Below the pieces are notes generated by a model, which was not told the DNA's origin, searched no databases, and saw only the letters and a list, made by a program, of their open reading frames with translations. Source: Lentilactobacillus curieae (GTDB taxonomy: Bacteria; Bacillota; Bacilli; Lactobacillales; Lactobacillaceae). From it: 64,000 nucleotides of DNA. The translations under genes were made by a program, and so were the position numbers. The DNA lies in assembly GCF_000785105.2 (NCBI RefSeq), contig NZ_CP018906.1, positions 248,001 to 312,000 of the forward strand. Direction: 5' to 3'. Shown here in pieces: positions 58,012 through 64,000 of this stretch. Position 1 is the first letter of the stretch. Each line of letters begins with the position of its first letter.

Positions 58012-58371
58012 TTACAGATTATTTTTCTGTAATTCTCTAACTTTATCCAACTCCTCATTGAATTTATCAACCTTTTGCTGATAGTCTTCAATCTTATCTG
58101 GAAACTCAGAATTAAACTCGTCCAACCCGCGCATCGCAAACACTGACTCATAAGCATAAACATCATCGTACGCCTTAGTGAAGGATGCTAACAATGAATG
58201 TTGCTCTTCACCAGCTAGTTGCAACGCCATTTGAATTGTTCGAAAATCTGTGTAAGCCAACTCAAACTGGACAGCAACCGCTCGAATAAAGTCATGTTGA
58301 GCCTTGATGTGTAGGAAATGGTGGTTAACTGACCACGACAACTTTTCTATTGAATCCTTTACATCTAACAT
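58012..58371 (-). CDS. Hypothetical protein, 119 residues, helical
   Basis: I do not recognise this protein. It has no signal or membrane helix and is almost entirely helical and acidic; the C-terminal 30 residues (EFPDKIEDYQQKVDKFNEELDKVRELQKN) form a coiled coil. RBS TAGGAGA lies before ATG 58371. It starts 11 bases after an isochorismatase pseudogene and may have been part of that operon. It ends at a strong terminator. Confidence 0.65.
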   Translation of the reverse strand: MLDVKDSIEKLSWSVNHHFLHIKAQHDFIRAVAVQFELAYTDFRTIQMALQLAGEEQHSLLASFTKAYDDVYAYESVFAMRGLDEFNSEFPDKIEDYQQKVDKFNEELDKVRELQKNNL

Positions 58372-58382
58372 ACTTATGTCTC

Positions 58383-58995
58383 CTAACCTAAATTAAGGAA
58401 GATTCCGCCTTCCATTAGCTCACTAACAAACTTCGGCACAGTATCAGTTCGGTTCCAATCACGCTGAAGTTCGCAAGCTAACTGGGAAATACTAGTTGGT
58501 TGTGCTCCGACTTGAACTACTCTTTGAATCGCAGTCTCGTGAGCTACCTTTGAAGTCCCTCCAACTGCATCCACAACTGGGAACACTTCGTATCCTTCAT
58601 GAAGTGCATCTAATGTTGGGAATGTTAAGCAGGCTTCAGTCCATAAGGCGGCAATAATTATCTTGTGACGACCAGTTGCTTTAACCGCATCATTGAAGTC
58701 TTGGTCTTCCCAGGCGTTGATGGAGGTTCTGTCATAACTTTTAACCCCTGGCAATTGCGCCTTTAGCTCTGGAAATGTGTCCTTATTTCTCCCGGTTTGT
58801 ACGTTGATAAAATTGTCGGAATGTTAAACGCATTGATCAATTTTTGAGTCACAACAATATTTCTCATTAACGTTGCTCTATCAATCGAATTAATTGACTC
58901 AATTTGAGTTGGTTGATAATCAATCACCAAAAAACTGAGTCGTCTGGATTCATCAAAATGTCACTTTTGCCGTTACGTTTTGCCATACTTGTCAT
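58383..58995 (-). pseudogene. Isochorismatase-family hydrolase, frameshifted
   Basis: The last 123 codons are intact and carry the conserved ALWTEACLTFPTLDALHEGYEV (nucleophile Cys), followed by VVDAVGG. The start is ATG 58995 with GGGGTGA upstream (TSMAKRNGKSDILMNPDD). One base is missing in a six-T tract near 58930, where SVFW-stop replaces the expected VFLVIDYQPTQ, and a second shift occurs near 58797 between LSTYK and VQTGRNKDTF. The family includes YcaC-like hydrolases of unknown substrate. It is therefore a recent pseudogene unless the sequence is wrong at two places. Confidence 0.85.
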
Positions 58996-59114
58996 ATATT
59001 TCACCCCTATATTTTTCTTCCCGAATGGTGCACCACCAAGATATCTAATATTCAAACACAATGCAACTGAAAGCGTTTAAACGCCTACGTTATAAGGATG
59101 AATTATATGCACAA

Positions 59115-59155
59115 AAAATAGACTTAAGTTTTGTTTTTCTAAAACTTAAGTCTAT
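59115..59155 (-). terminator. Orphan minus-strand terminator
   Basis: A perfect 15- to 16-bp stem with an 8-base loop, followed by six Ts on the minus strand. The gene it once ended is no longer recognisable. Confidence 0.7.
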
Positions 59156-59638
59156 CTATTCAGTGGAAGGGTTATCTTTTGGGGTTGCTACCCGCTTAAT
59201 ATTTAATGAAATGTTCTATCGCCTCAATTAATTCTTATTGATTGACGCATCCGCCACAAACTTCGAAACCAATGTCTTTACGTTCTTGATTCATTTGCCG
59301 TGCTGTCAACCTTATTTAGATCGTTGTACAAGAAATCTTTTTAAAACGTGAACCATTTTCTCAACCTACTACAAGGGACTTCTCTTAGTATATTATCTAA
59401 TATTACTTCTTATAAGTGTTCAATAGTAGATCTTTTAATCCGGCTAGTTGCAAGCGACCTCGATAACAGTTTTTTCGTCTTATTACTTCTAATCAGGTAT
59501 TTAGCAATTAGCCTTTAAATAACACCGTTTAAATCTTTTAGTTTTCAAATGACAAGTGTGAAAATGTTGTCCAAAGCAGGTTGTAAACCCCTGTTACTTT
59601 GAATCTATTTCCCTTCCTTGACTATATAATATCATATC

Positions 59639-59652
59639 TGTAAGCGGTTGCA
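59639..59652. promoter_or_regulatory. cre-like CcpA site in a decayed region
   Basis: TGTAAGCGGTTGCA matches the cre consensus TGNNANCGNTNNCA. It sits just downstream of the small membrane-protein frame and in front of decayed sequence, so it may be a relic. Confidence 0.5.
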
Positions 59653-59663
59653 AGTATTAGAAC

Positions 59664-59858
59664 TCACTTTTTTAAAAGATTGATAACTAGGAGCAATGTT
59701 CCCCACAAAATGCCTACAAATAGCAAGATCTAGCCAATTGGTAATAGCCAGTTCAACTGGTGAAGTGCTCCAAGTGAGTCTGCATAGCGACTAACTTCGA
59801 AGATTACTATACTGGCGATTCCTGAAACGATTAACACTGTCGGCATGTATTTTGGCAA
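59664..59858 (-). pseudogene. Small two-helix membrane protein with an in-frame amber codon
   Basis: From TTG 59858 (AAGGGGTGA 4 bases upstream) 42 codons encode a first helix (VLIVSGIASIVIF) and end at TAG 59730-59732. The same frame continues 21 codons with a second helix (ILLFVGILWGTLLLVINLL) to TGA at 59664. A single base change would make TAG a TGG (Trp), giving a 64-residue two-helix protein. It is 64 bases after the Ser-rich secreted protein gene, with a terminator between. Confidence 0.6.
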
Positions 59859-59885
59859 GCTATCACCCCTTACTTTTGTATACAA

Positions 59886-59922
59886 AAACTCCAGCAGCTG
59901 ATCAGCTACTGGAGTCTCTTAA
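59886..59922 (-). terminator. Terminator of the Ser-rich secreted protein gene
   Basis: ACTCCAG/AGCT pairs with AGCT/CTGGAGT; on the minus strand it is followed by TTTTTG, just after the stop codon. Confidence 0.85.
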
Positions 59923-61014
59923 TTAACGGAAAATAAATCTTAGTGGGTCAAACGCAATGAAACCAAGAACGGCAATTCCGATGACAGATAAAGTAACGAT
60001 AACCGGCATTGACTCTGATACAGTTGTGGCACCCTGGCCAGTTGTGCTGTAACGAACGTTCTTCGTAGGCGTTGTGATTGTTGCCTTCTTACCTGAAGCA
60101 GGAACAATTTTACCACTATTTTCTTTTTGTTTTTGAACCTTTTTGTATAACGCGTTAGAAAACGCATTTAAACTTACTAGTTTAGTTTTGTTCTTCGCAG
60201 CTGTTTCATTATTGCTAATTTCAAGTGCCGAACTTAATGGACTCTTGATGCTGCCCTTCTTGCCATTGCCATTAACCTGACCTAAACCACGTTGTGATAG
60301 GTACTGGCTAGCAGCAGCTTGTGAGGCGGTGTTTCCATTAGTAGCAGTTTGCCCTTGGCCTTGTGTTGTGGCCGCGGTTGAGCCTGTTGTTGAACTAGCA
60401 TTTGTATTTGTATTTGCATTTGGTTGGTTAACTGTTGGTGTTGAGTCAGCTAAACTGCCCCCCGGCAATAACTGATCAATAACGGGCTTAACGCCCTTTT
60501 CAACTGTTGAACCAGTGGCCGCAGAACCACTTTTTCCTGCACCAACCATCGCAAATCCATCTCCTGTTGAGGAGCTGTTTTTATTTGCAGATGATTGATT
60601 TGCAGCAGCGCCAGTACTATCAGCTGCATCAGTAGAACTGTTTGCTGATGAAGAATTAGTAGCTGAGCTACTGCTTGAGTTTTGGCTACTGTCACTCACA
60701 CTACTTGAGTCGGCAGTTGTTCCGCCGATTTGGTTGTTTGTGGGATGACTATCGTACGTTGTAGTGGTGGTTGTTCCATCATTAGATGTCGTACTTGCAG
60801 TCTTGGATTCATTATATTGTTCGACTTTTGCCGCATGATCGACATTTGTACTTTCATTGACACTAGTCTGTTTTTGGTATTGGACTTCAGTGCTTGAGTC
60901 ACCACCTGAGCTGGCGAATACTTGGTCAGTCGATCCCCCCGAAACGACTGGACTAAGTAGTAATGCTGCGGAGGTGGAGCACAACACGGTAATCCACTTG
61001 AGATTTTTTCTCAT
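59923..61014 (-). CDS. Ser/Thr-rich secreted protein with C-terminal membrane helix
   Basis: This 363-residue protein has a signal peptide (about 1-34, ending QVFAS), then a long low-complexity stretch of Ser, Thr, Asn, Gln and Ala up to about residue 235. A short structured part with LGQVNGNGKKGSIKSPLSSALE and a C-terminal helix (VIVTLSVIGIAVLGFIAF) followed by RFIFR end it. There is no LPXTG sortase motif, so it would be anchored by the helix itself. Start ATG 61014, with GAGGGGGA upstream. It is divergent from the SGNH gene, with a WalR-like box between. Confidence 0.8.
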   Translation of the reverse strand: MRKNLKWITVLCSTSAALLLSPVVSGGSTDQVFASSGGDSSTEVQYQKQTSVNESTNVDHAAKVEQYNESKTASTTSNDGTTTTTTYDSHPTNNQIGGTTADSSSVSDSSQNSSSSSATNSSSANSSTDAADSTGAAANQSSANKNSSSTGDGFAMVGAGKSGSAATGSTVEKGVKPVIDQLLPGGSLADSTPTVNQPNANTNTNASSTTGSTAATTQGQGQTATNGNTASQAAASQYLSQRGLGQVNGNGKKGSIKSPLSSALEISNNETAAKNKTKLVSLNAFSNALYKKVQKQKENSGKIVPASGKKATITTPTKNVRYSTTGQGATTVSESMPVIVTLSVIGIAVLGFIAFDPLRFIFR

Positions 61015-61106
61015 AGCGATTCCCCCTCGGAATGTTATACTCATCCAACTAGAATACTACATTAGAATTGGTGCAAATTCAAGTAGTTACCCAAGTTTTA
61101 ACGTTG

Positions 61107-61123
61107 TGTAATACGAATGTTAC
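61107..61123. promoter_or_regulatory. WalR-like box between two secreted-protein genes
   Basis: TGTAAT-ACGAA-TGTTAC matches TGTWAH-N5-TGTWAH exactly. It lies 93 bases before the minus-strand gene start and 51 bases before the SGNH start. Confidence 0.5.
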
Positions 61124-61173
61124 ATTCCAGTGTTAGTCTGTACACTGAAAACAAATTTTGAGGAGAATTGAAT

Positions 61174-62376
61174 ATGCGAAAAACAATTATGTTGATGGCA
61201 TCGTTGAGCCTCACATTAATGGCTACGGGGGCAGCTACTGCCAGTGCCAAGGCAAAGACAAGCAATGTAACTACTACACAAAGTAGTTCTAAAAAAAGCT
61301 CAACTAAAGATCAAAAGAAGCAGCCGGTCGTTGAACCAGCCGAATTAGTTAAAACTTCTGAAGTCGATCAAGAACTTCCATACCATCTTAAATCGGGTTA
61401 TATTTATACTAGCTCTACTTTACAAAAACAACTTGGAAACGTCAAAACTCTTGGAAAAACAACTTGGTACGTTACCAAAAAAGGAGTTATCGACCGTTCT
61501 GCTCAAGGCAGCGGAAACTCAGTTTTTTACCAAGTAAAAAGCGGTAATGGTAAGCAAACTGGCTGGGTATGGCACGGTAATCTTCAATCAATTTCTGAAG
61601 GAACGTTTGATATCGGAATGAAAAACAGCGATTATTTCAACAAACAAAATATCATTACACTTGGGGATTCAATTACCCACGGCTACGATGGTTACGAAAC
61701 TCTCGAAGGTATGGGTTACCCAAATTGGTTAGCACGTTACCTAGATACTAACGTTACTAACGTTGGTTACAACGGTGCATATCTTTGCCCAACAGAAAGT
61801 GCATCGACCGACGGTGATTTAACTACTGTTGTGAACGCCAACAACTTTAAGAATTATGGTGTTGCAACTATTGCCTATGGTACTAACGATTACGGTCATA
61901 CCGATAGTAATCTGGATGCCCTTAAAGATACGTTAGCTCAAAACATTCGCAAGATGCGGTCACAAAATAAGAAGTTGATCATCTACGGAATTTTGCCACT
62001 TACTCGTTACGATTACAAGGAAAACTCTGACGAAACTATTGGTAAAGGTGGTTACACAATGAACGAATTGCGTGACGCTGAAGCTGAAGTCTACAAGCAG
62101 TTTGATATCCCTTACCTTGACTGGCGCGACGTTGCCCCAGGCTTGATTACTGATTCAAACTACAAGAACCGTCTCTGGGACGAACGTCTTCACCCATCTG
62201 CAAAAACTTACCAGATGATGGGTCGCGATATTGCCAAGTTTATGATTGACAATTACCCAAAGGATCGAATTCCAAAGAGTAAGCAAACAAAGAAAACTAC
62301 AACCAAAAAGACCACAACTAAAAAGACTGTTGCAAGTAAGACTACTAAGCATGTAGTTAAGACAACTAAAAAGTAG
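61174..62376 (+). CDS. Secreted SGNH/GDSL-family hydrolase
   Basis: This 400-residue protein has a signal peptide (about 1-28). A Ser/Lys-rich part and an SH3-like segment (about 70-140, ending KQTGWVWHGNLQSI) follow, then an SGNH domain with block I TLGDSITHGYDG, GTND (AYGTNDYG) and block V DERLHPSAKTYQ (catalytic Asp and His). It probably deacylates a wall or extracellular glycan. The last 30 residues are a Lys/Thr repeat (KKTTT units), likely binding the anionic wall. Start ATG 61174, with GAGGAG upstream. Confidence 0.9.
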   Translation: MRKTIMLMASLSLTLMATGAATASAKAKTSNVTTTQSSSKKSSTKDQKKQPVVEPAELVKTSEVDQELPYHLKSGYIYTSSTLQKQLGNVKTLGKTTWYVTKKGVIDRSAQGSGNSVFYQVKSGNGKQTGWVWHGNLQSISEGTFDIGMKNSDYFNKQNIITLGDSITHGYDGYETLEGMGYPNWLARYLDTNVTNVGYNGAYLCPTESASTDGDLTTVVNANNFKNYGVATIAYGTNDYGHTDSNLDALKDTLAQNIRKMRSQNKKLIIYGILPLTRYDYKENSDETIGKGGYTMNELRDAEAEVYKQFDIPYLDWRDVAPGLITDSNYKNRLWDERLHPSAKTYQMMGRDIAKFMIDNYPKDRIPKSKQTKKTTTKKTTTKKTVASKTTKHVVKTTKK

Positions 62377-62388
62377 TTATTGAATAAT

Positions 62389-62428
62389 CAATCCCATCAA
62401 CTTAAATGTTGATGGGATTTTTTTGTAC
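62389..62428 (+). terminator. Terminator of the SGNH gene
   Basis: AATCCCATCAAC pairs with GTTGATGGGATT, followed by seven Ts. Confidence 0.9.
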
Positions 62429-62429
62429 A

Positions 62430-62464
62430 CAAAAAAACACCGGCCAGAAGGTCGATGTTTTTAA
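62430..62464 (-). terminator. Terminator of the surface protein gene
   Basis: On the minus strand AAAACATCGACC pairs with GGCCGGTGTTTT, followed by TTTG. Confidence 0.8.
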
Positions 62465-62478
62465 TAATCACATTAATA

Positions 62479-64000
62479 TTAGTTTGATGATGTAGTTGAA
62501 CCATCAGTTGAATCAGCAGCACCGTTAGCGTATTGGCTTAACAAACTGTCGATTGAAGTAGTTGATGAACTGAAGGCAGAGTCTGGGAAGGCAACGCCTT
62601 CTGGATCTGTTCCTCCACCTTTAAGATCTGCTTTTGCTAATTGGACAAATAGGTTCTGCAAATCATTGGGTTTATATGCCGCATTCGTTTCACCAATCTT
62701 CTTTTCAATTGATTTGTAATCAATTGATCTTTGATTTAGGTAAATTCCAGCTGCCGCCTTATCAACCTCTGCACCTAGTAACAACTTACTATTGAATCTG
62801 AATGATTTAGTAGATTCAACACTGTATGGAAGAGTGACAGTACTACCTAACTTTACATTGTTTGCAACCTTATCCCCTTGGAATGTTACGTGAACAACTC
62901 TGAAGTTAACCGTGCCACCAAGAATTGCATTTGTTATTCCAGATAGTGCACTTGATAGCCCTGATGTTAATCCACCCAGAATATTGCTACTATCTCCAAA
63001 AGCAGTAGCACCAAGAATTGATGAAAGATCGCTTGATCCACCTAGCGAATTAGTTCCACCTAACAGTCCAGAAGCATTAGGTTGACCAGTTGCTGAAGCG
63101 GTTGAAACTGGACGACCACTTGTGTTGGCCGTGTACTCAAGAATATAAAATTCATTTAATCCTGCTGAATTAACAGCATTTTGAATATCAGTACTACTGT
63201 AAACTTGGTCTTGGGTCTTGGCGTTAGTTGCTGTTGCAGAAGCTAACTTCTTAAGCTTGTTACCAATTGCCTCGGTAACACCATCTTTACTTGTAACCAC
63301 AGCATTTTGGCCAACAGGATCACCTGGAAGTGTGCTGTAGTTCTTTGTGTTTACAGTAACTGAGTATTTAGGTGAAACACTGAATAAGTTAGCTTGGTTC
63401 TTAGTTACAGTAAAGTTGATTTGACCACCATATTGAGCAGCAGAAATTGCTGAATCATTTGCTGAGTGATCAGCAGGAATGCTGTAACCAGCAGGTACGT
63501 TGGTTGCCACTTGCCCGGCAATGCTGGTACCTAAGAAGTTACCAGCAGTTTGGGTCTTGTAGTTAGGATTAGTGAACGTATGTGATGAAACAGTCTGACC
63601 ATCACTAGTTACGTAGTTAACCTTAACTTGATCTTCATTAACAACAGTTTGGCCAGCTTTTACAAGGTTGCTTGCTTTAACCCAACCATTTGCTGATGGA
63701 GTTGTAGCATCTTCAACGTAGTAGTAAGTTGCATTACTGTCGCGACCATTAGTCTTAGTCCCCATACCAGTAACCTTCAATGCATCTTTCTTAGATGCTG
63801 ACGTTGAGTTCTTGTTTCTACCCTTACGGTATTGAGTCCAGTCTGGTTGTACGTAAGTCAATGGGTCTGACTTGAAATTGTATGTAGTTCCAGCAATATC
63901 ACTTGGTACTGAACTTTGCTTGAATGTTGAAGTGTAAGTTAATCCACCTTTAACATTACGAGTATTGCTTGCAGGATTTGACTTGCCAGCATAAATCCAG
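62479..64000 (-). CDS. Large surface protein, 5' end outside window
   Basis: The frame is open from 62479 through the right edge (at least 506 residues visible) with no start in the window; the TTG at 63861 is internal, since the same frame continues upstream with WIYAGKSNPASNTRN. Two SH3/GW-like units (YVEDATTPSANGWVKASNLV and the partial one before it) precede a MucBP-like repeat (VNYVTSDGQTVSSHTFT). A Gly/Ser/Ala-rich segment (about 235-310 of the visible part) and a C-terminal region rich in Asn and Asp follow. No LPXTG or membrane helix is at its end, so attachment may be through the GW-like units. Probably an adhesion or wall-binding protein. Confidence 0.8.
   Translation of the reverse strand, partial: WIYAGKSNPASNTRNVKGGLTYTSTFKQSSVPSDIAGTTYNFKSDPLTYVQPDWTQYRKGRNKNSTSASKKDALKVTGMGTKTNGRDSNATYYYVEDATTPSANGWVKASNLVKAGQTVVNEDQVKVNYVTSDGQTVSSHTFTNPNYKTQTAGNFLGTSIAGQVATNVPAGYSIPADHSANDSAISAAQYGGQINFTVTKNQANLFSVSPKYSVTVNTKNYSTLPGDPVGQNAVVTSKDGVTEAIGNKLKKLASATATNAKTQDQVYSSTDIQNAVNSAGLNEFYILEYTANTSGRPVSTASATGQPNASGLLGGTNSLGGSSDLSSILGATAFGDSSNILGGLTSGLSSALSGITNAILGGTVNFRVVHVTFQGDKVANNVKLGSTVTLPYSVESTKSFRFNSKLLLGAEVDKAAAGIYLNQRSIDYKSIEKKIGETNAAYKPNDLQNLFVQLAKADLKGGGTDPEGVAFPDSAFSSSTTSIDSLLSQYANGAADSTDGSTTSSN

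Larger units (their letters stand above)
58996..59663. other. Decayed intergenic stretch
   Basis: There is no intact gene in 668 bases. A strong hairpin at 59115-59153 (AATAGACTTAAGTTTT with AAAACTTAAGTCTAT) acts as a minus-strand terminator. Upstream of it, short disrupted frames (for example a 24-codon stretch reading TARQMNQERKDIGFEVCGG around 59245-59310) suggest a lost gene. A cre-like TGTAAGCGGTTGCA is at 59639-59652 and a TATAAT at 59625-59630, but no open frame follows them. Confidence 0.5.

Noticed and set aside
62280-62376. Lys/Thr-coding repeats at the end of the SGNH gene as a DNA repeat or CRISPR
   Set aside because: They are in-frame codon repeats making a cationic tail, with no spacer structure.
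63861-63863. TTG 63861 as the start of the last surface protein
   Set aside because: The frame stays open to the window edge with similar protein composition, and no ribosome binding site precedes the TTG.

Overview
The window looks like the chromosome of a low-GC lactic acid bacterium (Lactobacillaceae). The reasons are strong purine-rich ribosome binding sites, frequent TTG starts, an intact phosphoketolase (xfp), ECF-type vitamin transporter subunits (ThiT, ThiW), a CBS-less IMP dehydrogenase, many secreted wall-active proteins, and the origin-side order rsmG-parA-parB-DUF951-ychF-DUF1129 followed by guaB. Phosphoketolase with a fructokinase/pgi/manA cluster and glutamate dehydrogenase fits a heterofermentative or facultatively heterofermentative lactobacillus. 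The species cannot be fixed from the sequence alone. I saw no rRNA, tRNA, CRISPR array, insertion sequence or prophage.

Layout. 1-4.7 kb: end of a TSUP permease, then a four-gene c-di-GMP/exopolysaccharide operon on the minus strand (EAL-like protein, PgaD-like protein, GT2 synthase, membrane GGDEF cyclase). The synthase gene carries an apparent one-base frameshift in an 8-base homopolymer. 4.7-10.6 kb: acetoin reductase, NlpC/P60 hydrolase, small proteins including a solitary YafQ-like toxin, an ABC exporter and a glycerol facilitator. 10.7-20 kb: membrane protein, MarR/MFS efflux pair, a 38-residue protein behind a Zur-type box, YxeA, YdcF, GH25 lysozyme plus lipoprotein, ThiT, glutathione peroxidase, and a 3D-like secreted protein. 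20-24.4 kb: manA-pgi-membrane protein-fructokinase operon under cre and LacI-type sites. 24.4-28 kb: YaaA and an ArsR/DJ-1/epimerase operon. 28-32 kb: xfp and its divergent GntR regulator. 32-40 kb: gpmA, AI-2E transporter, TPR protein, cfa, second acetoin reductase, nickel transporter, TPP riboswitch with thiW, azlCD. 40-45 kb: DacA with a two-component system, glycerate kinase. 45-51 kb: guaB and the origin-proximal block. 51-58 kb: gdhA and a nucleoside uptake operon (nucleoside hydrolase, NCS2 permease, NupC, and a phosphopentomutase-like protein without catalytic residues). 58-64 kb: an isochorismatase pseudogene, a decayed stretch, a small membrane-protein gene with an amber codon, and three large secreted or surface proteins.

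How genes fit together. The first operon would make and turn over c-di-GMP beside a c-di-GMP-responsive type of polysaccharide synthase. The fructokinase, Pgi and ManA feed hexoses toward fructose-6-P, one of the substrates of Xfp. Cell-wall genes are scattered, and two of them carry WalR-like boxes. Three copies of a dispersed intergenic element with a covarying hairpin link otherwise unrelated loci at 0.8, 20.1 and 26.0 kb.
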